From Treponema sp. (lineage in GTDB: Bacteria > Spirochaetota > Spirochaetia > Treponematales > Treponemataceae), in assembly GCA_017484285.1 (NCBI GenBank), contig JAFUTH010000011.1, positions 67,127 through 110,132 of the forward strand: 43,006 nucleotides of DNA, given 5' to 3'. Every line of letters starts with the position of its first letter. Positions within the stretch are counted from its first letter, which is position 1. The translations under genes and the position numbers were made by a program. A model generated the notes under the pieces. The model saw only the letters and a list, made by a program, of their open reading frames with translations, did not search any database and was not told the DNA's origin. Shown here piece by piece: positions 16,066 to 25,257 of the stretch.

Positions 16066-16828
16066 GAACGAACTTGCGCTGATTCTTGTGGCGGCAGGTT
16101 CTTCAGCCCGCATTGGCTTTGACAAAACGGGCACGAAAATCAAAAAGGAATATCTCCCCGTCAAGGACGGCACGGTGCTTTCAATGGCGGCAAAGGTGTT
16201 TCTCTCCACGCTCAAATTCAGCACGGTTATCGTCACGTATCCGTTCTCTGATGACAAAGATGAATTACAGGCAAATGCCAAAAAATCAAAAGAAGCGCTG
16301 TTTGCCGATGAATTCATCAAAAACTATGACGCAGACTTTCTGTTCGTTCCCGGCGGCGAAACTCGTCAGGAATCGGTTTATGACGCGCTCGAAACAATCG
16401 AAAAAGCAAATCCAAACTGTTCGCTCGTGTTCATTCACGACGGTGCGCGACCGTTCCTCAAGGCAGAGACGGTCGAACTCACCTATCGCGCGGCAACGGA
16501 ATTTGGCGCGGCAGTTCCTGGCTTGCAGCCCGTCGAAACGCAAAAGAAAATTGACGAAAACGGCTTTATCGTAAAGCACTTGGTTCGCTCAAGCCTCACC
16601 GCCGTGCAAACGCCGCAGGTGTTCCGTTTTAAGCCGATTCTTGAGGCGCACCGCTTGGCTCAGGAAAGCAACAAGACATTCACCGACGACACCGAAATCT
16701 GGGATGAATTTGCGGCAAAACGCAAGGACGAAAACGGCGAAACGCTTTCACGCGTCAAAGTCGTGCTCGGCGATCCCGAAAACAAAAAAATCACCTACCC
16801 CGAAGACATCAAAATGCTCGGAAACTGA
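16040..16828 (+). CDS. ispD: 2-C-methyl-D-erythritol 4-phosphate cytidylyltransferase
   Basis: A 262-residue enzyme of the MEP isoprenoid pathway that joins CTP and methylerythritol phosphate. Seen are the nucleotide loop LVAAGSSARIG, then PGGETRQESVYDAL, HDGARPF, AVQTPQVFR and TDDTE. It overlaps carD by 26 bases. The start lies in the poly-Asp codons of carD: GATGATGATG read one base later gives three ATG in a row at 16040, 16043 and 16046, and AGGAG nine bases before 16040 favours the first. Overlap suggests translational coupling. It is not fused to IspF, unlike the bifunctional IspDF known in T. pallidum; ispF starts seven bases later in another frame. Confidence 0.92.
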   Translation: MMMETTTSKNELALILVAAGSSARIGFDKTGTKIKKEYLPVKDGTVLSMAAKVFLSTLKFSTVIVTYPFSDDKDELQANAKKSKEALFADEFIKNYDADFLFVPGGETRQESVYDALETIEKANPNCSLVFIHDGARPFLKAETVELTYRAATEFGAAVPGLQPVETQKKIDENGFIVKHLVRSSLTAVQTPQVFRFKPILEAHRLAQESNKTFTDDTEIWDEFAAKRKDENGETLSRVKVVLGDPENKKITYPEDIKMLGN

Positions 16829-16835
16829 GGCAGTC

Positions 16836-17315
16836 ATGATTCGTGTCGGGTTAGGCTACGATAAACACGTGCTCGTCGAGGGCAGAAAGCTCGTTCTCGG
16901 CGGCGTTGAACTTCCCTTCGAAAAAGGCGAGTCGGGTCACTCAGATGGTGACGTGCTCTTGCACGCAATCACCGACGCGCTTTTGGGTGCGAGCGGATTG
17001 GGCGACATCGGCTCGTATTTTCCGCCGAGCGATCCGCAATGGAAGGACGCTGATTCAAAATCTCTTTTAAAAACATGCTGGAACGACGTAACAAACGCGG
17101 GCTGGAAGCTCGGAAACCTCGACTGCGTTATTGCGCTCGAAAAACCGAAATTTCTTCCCTACCGTGAGCACGTGCGCGCGTCAATCGCGGCTGTACTCGG
17201 CGTTTTGCCAGAACAAATCTTCGTAAAAGCAAAGACAGGCGAAAAACTCGGCGACATCGGTCAGAGCCGTGCCGTCGAAGCCTGGTGCGTGTGCCTTTTG
17301 GAAAAATTATTATAG
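16836..17315 (+). CDS. ispF: 2-C-methyl-D-erythritol 2,4-cyclodiphosphate synthase
   Basis: A 159-residue enzyme that cyclises the CDP-methylerythritol phosphate intermediate two steps after IspD. Metal ligands are in GYDKH near the N-terminus and in GHSDGDVLLHAITDALLG; the C-terminal segment KTGEKLGDIGQ matches the family. Length is normal. GAGG five bases before the ATG overlaps the ispD stop, so the genes are coupled. IspE, the enzyme between them, is not in the window. Its last six bases overlap the end of the giant coiled-coil gene on the other strand, with no terminator between them. Confidence 0.94.
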   Translation: MIRVGLGYDKHVLVEGRKLVLGGVELPFEKGESGHSDGDVLLHAITDALLGASGLGDIGSYFPPSDPQWKDADSKSLLKTCWNDVTNAGWKLGNLDCVIALEKPKFLPYREHVRASIAAVLGVLPEQIFVKAKTGEKLGDIGQSRAVEAWCVCLLEKLL

Positions 17316-20300
17316 TCCCATCTCGATGACCATCTCGACTTCACCGACGCTCCGCTTAAGACGACGTGCGATTTCGTCGACCGTCCAGCCCATACGCTTG
17401 AGTGAGATGATATTCTCACGGTCTTTTGGAGAAAGACGGTTGTTTCCGACCTCAGTGGTGCTCGATGCGACAGAAGCCTCGACCTCAGTGCGCGTAATGC
17501 TCTCAAGCATTTCAAATTTGTCATCAATCTCTTTTGAAAGATTCGTGAGCCTGATTTCCGTGTTGACAATGCCCTCTTTTGCCCGCTGAAGCTGCTCGGT
17601 GCGTTTTTCGGTTTCTTCAAGCAGATTCTGCAATGAGGTCATCTGCTCAACCGCATCGTTGATTTTACCAGAATTGCTCATGATGTCATCGATGCGTGAC
17701 TGAATCTGAGAAATCGTATTCGGAAGTGCCTGAGACTGATTCTTCACCGTGTCAAGGCGACTTTCGATGTCTTTGAGATTGTCAAAAGTTTTGTCGACCT
17801 GACCAGAAATCTGCTCGATGATGCTTTCCTTTCGCTCAAGCGTGTCATAGCGCGCGGAAATTTTGTCCAAAGATTCTTGGAATCCGCGCACAGTGAGTTG
17901 CAAAGACTGCAAATCGTCGCTCGTCGTCTGAAGCTCATTGATTTTTTGATCCATTGTGTCGCTCAACGAAACGAGGCGGTTGAAATCGCGCTCCAAAGAA
18001 TCAATCTGTCCTTTTTCGGCGTTGAAACGGCTCAGTTTTTGCTCGATGCCGTCGTTGATGCGCTGGATACCCGCAAAATGCGCTTCGAGGTCATTGACAA
18101 CCGACTGATACGTATCGATGCGGGAAAGTTCCTTTTTGATATTGTTAATCTGCTCTTCAAGTTCAGCCTGCATCTCTTCGGCTTTTTTGAAAATCTGCAT
18201 TTTCGACTCGAAATTCTTAACCTGAGAATCAATCTCGCTGAACCGGCTCTGCAATTCGGTCGCATCGTTCTGCATTTTAAGAATCGTTTCGCCCTGCTTT
18301 TCGGCGAGTTGGTCTTTCATCTCCTGAATCTGAGTCTTGATTTCGCGGATTGCACGCTCAGAATCAGAATTCTGCTCGCTCACCCGCGACTGCGTTTCGT
18401 TCAACATGCGCTCGTACGATTGCTCTTGCTCAGCGATAATGCGCTCCGACTCAGCCTTGTAATTGTCGACCGATGTGCGGATGACATCTTTGAGCGCGTT
18501 GATGTTTCCGGAAAGCTCTTCTTGCTCAGCAATCGCAGAACGCTTGAATTCCTCAAAATTGGTGTTGAATTTCGCTTTGAGTTCTTCAAGTGCCTGTTCT
18601 GCCGCCTTGTCGATATTGTCGAATTTTGAGCCATACAATGCTTTTGACTGCTCGAACTGGCTGTTGAGTTGATTGCTCCATGCACGGAAATCGCCGACCA
18701 TTGCGTCAATGTTCGCTTTGTTCGTCTCGCTCCGAGAAAGCAAATCTTGCTCAAGTTCGGTGATTTTTGCCGCAGACGAGTCAATTGATTTTTTAAGAAG
18801 CTCGTTGAGCGTATCGCCATAGGTTTTGAGCGTGCCCTTGATGTATGAATCGCTGCTTGTGGTCGCAGCTTCCAAATCTGCGCGGTTCTTTTCGCGGAAA
18901 TCGCGCATTTTTTGTTCGACTTCGATAATCTGAGCCTGCAAATCGTCGTTCGTCTTTTTGATGAGCGATTCAAATCGGTCGGAAGTCTCACGGTTTTTCT
19001 CCTGCAATGCAGAAAGATGGGTGCGCAAATCTTCGGCGTATTTGACTTCGATTTTGCGGCGGTTTTCTTCTTCGTCAGACTGCAAGAGCGAGAGCTTTGA
19101 GTCAAAATTCTGCTTCCAGGTGTTGATGGTCGCATCGATTTCTTCGCTCCGACGGCGCAAATCATCACCATATTTTTGCTCGAACGCAGTGAGCGTCGCA
19201 CTGACATTTGAGCTTGCCGTTTCTTCAAGTGCTTTGAGCTCTGATTCAAGCTCCGAAAGCCGGCCTTCGACAATCTGAGAATCTTTTTGAATCGCCTCTT
19301 GGAACTTTCCGTGACGAACCGCCTGGTCTTCGGTGAATTTTGTGAAATCATCGAGAACGCGCTGCTGTGTTTTTGCGAGCGATTCGCGCAACTGCTGCTC
19401 AAGCGCATCGACGTCGGCACCTGTTTTTTCGAGCTGCTGGAAGCGATAATCCATGTCGCGTTTGTACGTCTCAAGCTGCTTGTCAACAACGCCGAGCAAT
19501 TCGGACTGCTTTGTGTCGTATGAAGCGGCGATATTTTTGAGTACATCACGGAGCATCGCATTTATTGAGCCAATCTGCTGATCAGACTGCGTTTTGAATG
19601 ATTGCAACTGCTCGTTCGCGGCAACAACCGTCTTCGTGATGTTTTCAGCAGCCTCGGTCGCCCCTTCGGTTGACGCTTCGAGGTTGCGTTTGACTTCGCT
19701 CAATGCATCGTCGACTTTTTGATTTGCATTGTTGACGCGCGTATCGACGCTGTTCTCAAGATGAGAAATACGGCTCTCGACTTCGTTTTCAAGCGAGCCG
19801 ACCTTATCGATAACCTCATGCTGCAAATTCGTTACTTTGTCGACGACCCCTTCCTGCAATGAAGAAACTTTTTCGGACACAGACGACTGCAATCCGTTGA
19901 CCTTTGCATCGACCTGATTCTCCAAATCGGAAACAATCTGCTGAACGCCACTCTGCATTGACGAGACCTTTGTGTCGACCTCTGTCTGCAAGCCGGTGAC
20001 TTTTTCGACTACATTCTGCTGAATCTCGCTGACCTTTCCGTTCACCGCCTCGAGAAGCTGTTGCATCTTTTCGTTGACGCCCTCATCAAGTTTTGAGACG
20101 TTTGAATTGACCGCCTCGTCTAAGTCCGAGACCTTTTTGGCAACACCGTCAACAATGACCGTGACCTTAGACTCGACAATATTCTGTAAGCCGCCGACTT
20201 TCTGCTCGACAAGTTCTTGCAAGTCATCGACCTTTGTTTTTACGTCAGTTTCAAGACCGCCGACGCGCTCATCGACAAAATCCTGTAAGTTCGACACTTT

Positions 20301-22904
20301 TTCATTGACCTTGCCCTCAAGACCGCCGACAGAATTCTCTACCATTCGCTGCAAATCACTGATTTTCGCGACTACGCCATCCTCAAGACCGTTCGCCTTG
20401 CCGTTGACAAGATTCTGCAAGAGCTCAAGTTTTTCGGCGATCGAGCCGTCAAGACCAGACACTTTCGACTCGACCATCGCTTGCAAATCCATGACTTTCT
20501 GCTCGACTCCACCCTCAAGACCGGCAACTTTAGAATCGACCATTTCCTGCAAGCCGCTCACTTTTGATTCGACCGTCTCTTGCAAGCCACCGACTTTTTC
20601 GTCAACCATCTGCTTCAAGCCATCGACCTTTTCCGTAACGCCATTCTCGAGGCCTGAGACTTTAGAGTCGACCATTGATTGCAATCCGCCGACTTTCTGC
20701 GTAACGCCGTCTTCGAGACCGCTGACCTTTTGCGCGACGCCTTCTTCAAGCGCCGTGACCTTTGAGTCGACCATCGTCTGCAAGTCAACGACTTTTTGTT
20801 CGACTCCGCCCTCAAGACCAGAGACCTTTGAATCGACCATCTCTTGCAAGCCGCTCACTTTTTCGGTGACACTGTTCTCAAGACCGGTGACCTTTTGCGC
20901 GACACCTGTCTCAAGACCACTGACACGCGTGTCGACCATTTCCTGCAAACCGCTCACCTTTGAATCAACGATGTCGTCCAAATCGGCAACCTTGTCGGAA
21001 ACGCCCTGCTCAAGCTCAGAGATTTTTGAATTGACCGAGCTTTCAAGACCGAACACTTTTTCGTTCACGCGGTCTTCCATGCCGTCGACTTTTGAATCGA
21101 CGATGCCCTGGAGAGAGTCGATTTTTTCGTTGATGCCGGTGACGATGCCGTTCACTTTGTCATCGACGTTGTAATCGAGACCGCTGATTTTTTCTTCAAC
21201 CGTACTGACGAGAGAGGCGACTTTTGCGTCGACCGTGCCGTTCAGCTCTTCGATTTTGCTGTTCACGGTCGATTCCATTGATTCAAGTTTTTGTGTGACG
21301 TCGCCCTGCAAGCTGCTCACTTTGCCGTTTACATCGCGGTGCAATTCCTCGACGCTCGACTCAACCGTTGTATGCAAATCAGTGACCTTTGAGTCAACCT
21401 CGTTCTGCAAATTGGTGATTTTGGTGACGACATCTTTTTGCAAATCGGTGACTTTGAGCTCGACACCCTGAGAGAGCCCGTTGAATTTTGAGACAACGCC
21501 CGACTGCAATTCGTTGAATTTGTTTTCGATGCCACCAGTGAGATTTGAAAGCCGATTCTCGACCGATTCTGCCATGCCGGAGACCTTCGTTTCGACATCG
21601 GTCTGTTTTTCGGTAATCTCAGACGTAAACGTAGTGACGCGTGTGTTGACTTCGCTCTGAACCGCATTGATTTTGTCCTCAACGGCGGTTTTGAATGACT
21701 CAAGATGCTTGTCGGAAATTTCCTGATATTTGGAGTATGCCGCACTTTCGCGCGCATCTGCACTTTGAATCGCTTTTTCGTAGAGTTTCCCGTACCGTTC
21801 TTGAATCGCCTGAATCTGCTTTCCGAGATTTTCGCGCAACGATTCGAGCGTTTTGCCGTTTCCGTTCGTTTCGGCGGCGAGTTCTTTTGACGTTGCCTTT
21901 GCAGATGAAAGGGCTTCCGACAACATCTGACGGATTTCCGCGTTGCCTGCCGTGAACTGCTGATTGAGAAGCTTTGCGCGCTCTTTGACCGATGCCTCAA
22001 GATTTGCGATGTCGTTGTCAACGTTTGAGGTGACTGCCCCAACCTTTTGCTGAATGGCCGTTTCGAATTCAGAGATTTTCTGCTCGTTCGCTTTTTGCGC
22101 CGACGCGACCGTTGCGTCAAGCTGTTTTTCAAGCTGCTGCGCCTGATTGTCCATCGCACTCAAGATGCTTGCCTTTCGTTTTTCTGATGTCTGAGATAAC
22201 TCGGCAAATGCGGCATCTTCGAGCGTTTGTGCGCGGCTCGCTGCCTGCTGATACGCTTCAGCGATGCTGCTTTCGATTGTTCTGAGCAAGGATTCTGTTT
22301 TTTCTGCCGCCGCAGACGAAGCCGTTTCAAGCGTTTGCGCGCGCTCTTTGTATTGGTTAAGCAGTTCCGTTCCGATGAGTTTGAGGCTTTCGTTGTTGCG
22401 CTTTGAGAATTCGTTGCTGATTTCGGGGATTTTTGCGTCGATACGGTCGACGGCTTTTTCTTGCGCCGATATGCGCGTGTTGAGTTTGTCGATGATGACC
22501 GATTCTTTTTTGATGCGCGTGAGGTTTTCTTCGACGTTTTCGGTCATCTCCATGAGTTCGCTCAGAACTTTACCGTATGCGTCGATTTTTTGCCCGATAT
22601 TGTCAACCGCGTCAAACTGCTTGTCGAATTCCGCGCTCGCTTTGTCAAATTCTTCGATTTGTTTTTCGAGACGATTGACAGCCGCGACAGCCTGAGCTTG
22701 CTGCGTCTCAAGATTTGCAGAAAGTGAATTTAAATGCTGTGCCTGTTTTTCAAAGTAGTCGTTGAATTCGGCAATGCGCTTGTCTGCATAGCGGCGGACT
22801 TTGGACATGCCGTCGTCATCTCCCCCGCTTTTTCCAACTTGGCGCATAACAAAAGATACGGCAGCAGATGCCGCAATAGACAATAATACTGCAAGAGCTA
22901 ACAC
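17310..22904 (-). CDS. Giant membrane-anchored coiled-coil protein (SpiroCoCo-like)
   Basis: A 1864-residue protein starting at GTG 22904 (GGGGA upstream; an in-frame stop two codons earlier rules out a longer start). Residues 1-22 are a hydrophobic anchor followed by basic residues, which by the positive-inside rule puts the rest in the cytoplasm. Residues about 40-410 are heptad-like coiled coil; about 411-1078 are some 60 tandem 11-residue units of the form V-S-G-L-Q-x-x-V-x-x-K; about 1080-1800 are irregular coiled coil (many Glu, Lys, Gln); the last about 45 are a helix-turn-helix-like segment, LSPKDRENIISLKRMG...EIARRLKRSVGEVEMVI, resembling the tail of SwrB/YlxL-type proteins. It probably forms a long rod or filament. 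I believe the name SpiroCoCo is used for such spirochaetal proteins, but the function is not known to me. Confidence 0.88.
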   Translation of the reverse strand: MLALAVLLSIAASAAVSFVMRQVGKSGGDDDGMSKVRRYADKRIAEFNDYFEKQAQHLNSLSANLETQQAQAVAAVNRLEKQIEEFDKASAEFDKQFDAVDNIGQKIDAYGKVLSELMEMTENVEENLTRIKKESVIIDKLNTRISAQEKAVDRIDAKIPEISNEFSKRNNESLKLIGTELLNQYKERAQTLETASSAAAEKTESLLRTIESSIAEAYQQAASRAQTLEDAAFAELSQTSEKRKASILSAMDNQAQQLEKQLDATVASAQKANEQKISEFETAIQQKVGAVTSNVDNDIANLEASVKERAKLLNQQFTAGNAEIRQMLSEALSSAKATSKELAAETNGNGKTLESLRENLGKQIQAIQERYGKLYEKAIQSADARESAAYSKYQEISDKHLESFKTAVEDKINAVQSEVNTRVTTFTSEITEKQTDVETKVSGMAESVENRLSNLTGGIENKFNELQSGVVSKFNGLSQGVELKVTDLQKDVVTKITNLQNEVDSKVTDLHTTVESSVEELHRDVNGKVSSLQGDVTQKLESMESTVNSKIEELNGTVDAKVASLVSTVEEKISGLDYNVDDKVNGIVTGINEKIDSLQGIVDSKVDGMEDRVNEKVFGLESSVNSKISELEQGVSDKVADLDDIVDSKVSGLQEMVDTRVSGLETGVAQKVTGLENSVTEKVSGLQEMVDSKVSGLEGGVEQKVVDLQTMVDSKVTALEEGVAQKVSGLEDGVTQKVGGLQSMVDSKVSGLENGVTEKVDGLKQMVDEKVGGLQETVESKVSGLQEMVDSKVAGLEGGVEQKVMDLQAMVESKVSGLDGSIAEKLELLQNLVNGKANGLEDGVVAKISDLQRMVENSVGGLEGKVNEKVSNLQDFVDERVGGLETDVKTKVDDLQELVEQKVGGLQNIVESKVTVIVDGVAKKVSDLDEAVNSNVSKLDEGVNEKMQQLLEAVNGKVSEIQQNVVEKVTGLQTEVDTKVSSMQSGVQQIVSDLENQVDAKVNGLQSSVSEKVSSLQEGVVDKVTNLQHEVIDKVGSLENEVESRISHLENSVDTRVNNANQKVDDALSEVKRNLEASTEGATEAAENITKTVVAANEQLQSFKTQSDQQIGSINAMLRDVLKNIAASYDTKQSELLGVVDKQLETYKRDMDYRFQQLEKTGADVDALEQQLRESLAKTQQRVLDDFTKFTEDQAVRHGKFQEAIQKDSQIVEGRLSELESELKALEETASSNVSATLTAFEQKYGDDLRRRSEEIDATINTWKQNFDSKLSLLQSDEEENRRKIEVKYAEDLRTHLSALQEKNRETSDRFESLIKKTNDDLQAQIIEVEQKMRDFREKNRADLEAATTSSDSYIKGTLKTYGDTLNELLKKSIDSSAAKITELEQDLLSRSETNKANIDAMVGDFRAWSNQLNSQFEQSKALYGSKFDNIDKAAEQALEELKAKFNTNFEEFKRSAIAEQEELSGNINALKDVIRTSVDNYKAESERIIAEQEQSYERMLNETQSRVSEQNSDSERAIREIKTQIQEMKDQLAEKQGETILKMQNDATELQSRFSEIDSQVKNFESKMQIFKKAEEMQAELEEQINNIKKELSRIDTYQSVVNDLEAHFAGIQRINDGIEQKLSRFNAEKGQIDSLERDFNRLVSLSDTMDQKINELQTTSDDLQSLQLTVRGFQESLDKISARYDTLERKESIIEQISGQVDKTFDNLKDIESRLDTVKNQSQALPNTISQIQSRIDDIMSNSGKINDAVEQMTSLQNLLEETEKRTEQLQRAKEGIVNTEIRLTNLSKEIDDKFEMLESITRTEVEASVASSTTEVGNNRLSPKDRENIISLKRMGWTVDEIARRLKRSVGEVEMVIEMGL
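19671..21672. repeat. About 60 tandem degenerate 33-bp coding repeats
   Basis: Each 33-bp unit encodes one 11-residue hendecad of the giant coiled-coil protein. Phase is kept through the whole tract except one 7-residue stutter near its start. Some units are identical in protein (VSGLQEMVDSK occurs at least twice), most have drifted. Confidence 0.85.
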
Positions 22905-22946
22905 TTTTTATCCCCACCCAGACTTTATTTTTAAAGTACAGTTGCG

Positions 22947-23618
22947 TTATTGTATCATAATATCAAGAAATTGACGATAGTTAGAGAATGAAATATCGGC
23001 TTCCTTTGCCTTTTTGCTGAAAAATCTTTTGAGCGGAGACGCAATTAACGCACTCTTCATGCCTGCATTATTCGCACCACGCACGTCAAATTTGATGCTG
23101 TTTCCGACATACAGAATTTGCTCCGGCTCTAATTCGAGCGCCATCGCCATAACCCCGAACGGATATTTTGAGGGCTTTAACGCACCGATGTCTTCAGAGC
23201 CAAGCACTACATCGCAGTATTCGGTGACGCCCCACACATCGCCTTTTTGAGAGGGAGGAAAATCGGAAAGAAGCGCGATTTTGTAGCCTTTTTCGTGCAG
23301 CGCTTGAAACGTCTCGCGCACATGCTTGAACGGTTTGATTTTTTGGAAATACGGCTTGAGCCCGTCATAGGCAATCGCTTTTATCATTGCCCGCGCGCGC
23401 AGAGAGGAACAGCCGAGTTCTTCTGCCAAGAGCCGCCCCTGATACTCGTAAAAGTCGGGAAGCGGAGCGGTTTTATGCATGACTCGACGGACTTTGTTGT
23501 AGTACACATAAAAATGGAAATGCTTGATGATATACGGAATCAGCCGCACATAGAGAGAAAAAGAAGGATACAACGTGCCGTCTATGTCGAACGCAACAGC
23601 TTTGATGTCGTCAAGCAT
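22947..23618 (-). CDS. HAD-superfamily hydrolase
   Basis: A 223-residue phosphatase-type protein. All HAD motifs are there: AFDIDGTLYPS (nucleophile Asp and acid Asp, residues about 10-15), LLSDFPP (motif II), a Lys in ALKPSKYPF (motif III) and GNSIKFDVRGANNAG (motif IV). The helical cap between motifs I and II marks subclass I. The small-molecule substrate cannot be deduced. It has a strong promoter of its own just after tonB, with the -10 only eight bases from the ATG and no Shine-Dalgarno. Forty-two bases separate it from the giant coiled-coil gene downstream, so the two may share a transcript. Confidence 0.88.
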   Translation of the reverse strand: MLDDIKAVAFDIDGTLYPSFSLYVRLIPYIIKHFHFYVYYNKVRRVMHKTAPLPDFYEYQGRLLAEELGCSSLRARAMIKAIAYDGLKPYFQKIKPFKHVRETFQALHEKGYKIALLSDFPPSQKGDVWGVTEYCDVVLGSEDIGALKPSKYPFGVMAMALELEPEQILYVGNSIKFDVRGANNAGMKSALIASPLKRFFSKKAKEADISFSNYRQFLDIMIQ

Positions 23619-23626
23619 ACGATCAC

Positions 23627-23655
23627 ATTATACAGGCAAATCGCTGAATTTACAA
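23627..23655 (-). promoter_or_regulatory. Sigma-70 promoter of the HAD gene, likely leaderless
   Basis: TTGTAA (23655-23650), 17 bp, perfect TATAAT (23632-23627), then eight bases to the ATG at 23618. This predicts a leader of zero to two bases. Confidence 0.7.
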
Positions 23656-23662
23656 TTGCAGA

Positions 23663-24835
23663 CTAATTTTTCTTTATCGTATAATCAAATCGCGCGCTTC
23701 CTTCGTATGGCGCAGAGGCGAATCTCCACTTTGAAATTTGCTCGCGAATTTCCATCGTAACGAGCGAGGGAAGAATGTCAGGCGAGATTTTGACCGATGA
23801 GACTGGAACCGTGCCGCTCGCCGTAACCGTAAATGAAACGACAAGCTGTTTTGTGCTGTCAATCAGCGCGGCAGCCTCGGGCGAGAGGATGATTTTTGGC
23901 TCAGCAGGCTCGAGCAGTACGCGCGGCGTTCCGTCCGACATCTGCAATGAGACTTTGCCATTTGAAGAACCAGTGTTTGCCGTAACAGATGATGAGACGC
24001 CACCCGATGTTGAAGAATATGCTTTCGCACTAAGCGCGCTTGCAAGGGCTGCTGCAGTTGCAGAACTTGCCGTTTGAGAGCCAGCCGTTCGCCCCGTAGA
24101 AGACTGCGCAGTCGCCGAAGTGTTCGTGCTCGCCGATGAAGAAGACGCCGCACTTCCTGAGAGCGCGTTCGTGCTTGCAGGAACCGGGGTATTTTTTGCA
24201 ACGGCAAATGAATTTGCAGAACTCGTGCCCTCAATGTCATCAAACTGAGACCAGTCGAATTCTTTTTTGGTTGTTTTTTTCTGCTGCTGCTCAGCCATGA
24301 GTTCTTCCATGCTCTTTTGAAGCGTCTGTTCAACAGGCTTTGCTGGCTCGGCGGGCTTTACGTCAGCTTTTTTAGTCGGCGCAGTAGATTTTTTTGGCTC
24401 TGTCTTGGGAACTGCCTTCGGCTCAGTTTTTTTGGGAGCAGGCGTGGCTTTTTGCTCAGCCTTTTTTGCAGGCGCGGGCTTGGTCTCCGTTTTTTTGGGA
24501 GCGGGCGGCGTTTGCGCTTTTGCGACTGATTGCTGCACTGGCTCGGCTTTTGGAGCCGGGGGCGGCAGAGCGGCTTCTTGAGGAGCGCTCTGAGTTGCTT
24601 CTTGCGCAGCGGCAGCCGGCTCTTGCGCTTGTTCTGCCTTTTGTGTTTGCGCAGGCTCTGCTTTTTTTGCGGGAGACTCCGAGCGAGACGGCGCGTCGAG
24701 GCGAATCTTTATCGTCTTGAACTGCTTTGGCGCAAACAGTGCCGAGGTGAGATAAAAGAACAAGAAAATCAATGCCCAGACGATGAGCGTTCCGACGAAT
24801 CCAAACGCGGCGGGCTTTTGCTCTATGACTCTCAT
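23663..24835 (-). CDS. tonB: TonB-family energy transducer
   Basis: A 390-residue inner-membrane protein that passes proton-motive energy from ExbB/ExbD to the outer membrane. Residues about 12-33 are the membrane anchor; about 50-190 a Lys/Pro/Ala/Glu-rich periplasmic spacer (repeats such as PAPKKTEPKA); 215-300 a Ser/Thr/Ala-rich low-complexity stretch; and the last about 90 residues a TonB C-terminal domain (VVSFTVTASGTV...REQISKWRFASAP...FDYTI). It is longer than enteric TonB because of the two spacers. Its ATG overlaps the exbD stop (ATGA), so translation is coupled. Residues usually needed in the anchor (SHLS His) are not obvious here. Confidence 0.88.
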   Translation of the reverse strand: MRVIEQKPAAFGFVGTLIVWALIFLFFYLTSALFAPKQFKTIKIRLDAPSRSESPAKKAEPAQTQKAEQAQEPAAAAQEATQSAPQEAALPPPAPKAEPVQQSVAKAQTPPAPKKTETKPAPAKKAEQKATPAPKKTEPKAVPKTEPKKSTAPTKKADVKPAEPAKPVEQTLQKSMEELMAEQQQKKTTKKEFDWSQFDDIEGTSSANSFAVAKNTPVPASTNALSGSAASSSSASTNTSATAQSSTGRTAGSQTASSATAAALASALSAKAYSSTSGGVSSSVTANTGSSNGKVSLQMSDGTPRVLLEPAEPKIILSPEAAALIDSTKQLVVSFTVTASGTVPVSSVKISPDILPSLVTMEIREQISKWRFASAPYEGSARFDYTIKKN

Positions 24836-25239
24836 TTATCGGTCGTCCTTAGATTTATGCTCACGAATCCCTCGGTACGAAGCACATCGAATACTTTGAC
24901 GATTGAGCCGTTCGTGACGTTTTCATCGGCTTCGAGCGTGACGGGATATTCGTCCTTTTTGCGCCCCTCGGTGTCGAATGAGGCAAGACGCTCGCCCAGT
25001 GTGGTGAACGAGACTTGCTCGTCGTTGAACCACATCTTTCCGTTTGACTGCATGGTAATCGTGATTCCGGCGATGTCCGCGCCCTGAGCCGTTGAACTTT
25101 CGGGCAGATTGACGTTGATTGCAGGCAGCACGGCGAATGTTGTAGAGACGAGGAAGAACAAAATAAGCTGAAAAACGACATCAATCATCGGCGTGAGGTC
25201 GACGTTTACGCCGCGTTTTTTTCGGTTTGAAACTTTCAT
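24832..25239 (-). CDS. exbD: ExbD/TolR-family proton channel subunit
   Basis: A 135-residue protein with a basic cytoplasmic N-terminus, one membrane helix with the essential Asp (Asp20 in LTPMIDVVFQLILFF) and a periplasmic domain. With ExbB it forms the proton-driven motor for TonB. GGAG lies six bases before the ATG. It sits 18 bases after exbB and overlaps tonB by four bases. ExbD and TolR cannot always be told apart by sequence, but the neighbouring TonB protein favours ExbD. Confidence 0.93.
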   Translation of the reverse strand: MKVSNRKKRGVNVDLTPMIDVVFQLILFFLVSTTFAVLPAINVNLPESSTAQGADIAGITITMQSNGKMWFNDEQVSFTTLGERLASFDTEGRKKDEYPVTLEADENVTNGSIVKVFDVLRTEGFVSINLRTTDK

Positions 25240-25257
25240 GCTTTTCTCCGCGAAAAA

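Noticed and set aside
20074..21174. A 366-codon open frame on the plus strand opposite the hendecad tract
   Set aside because: Its Ser/Thr/Cys/Pro repeats are the mirror of the coding repeats; no start signal or plausible fold.
19671..21672. Regular 33-bp repeats as a CRISPR array
   Set aside because: Units are adjacent with no spacers, are degenerate, and encode an in-phase 11-residue coiled-coil repeat in a long open frame.
22925..22940. Small ACTTTA/TAAAGT hairpin as a terminator between the HAD and coiled-coil genes
   Set aside because: Only six A/T-rich base pairs and no T run after it.
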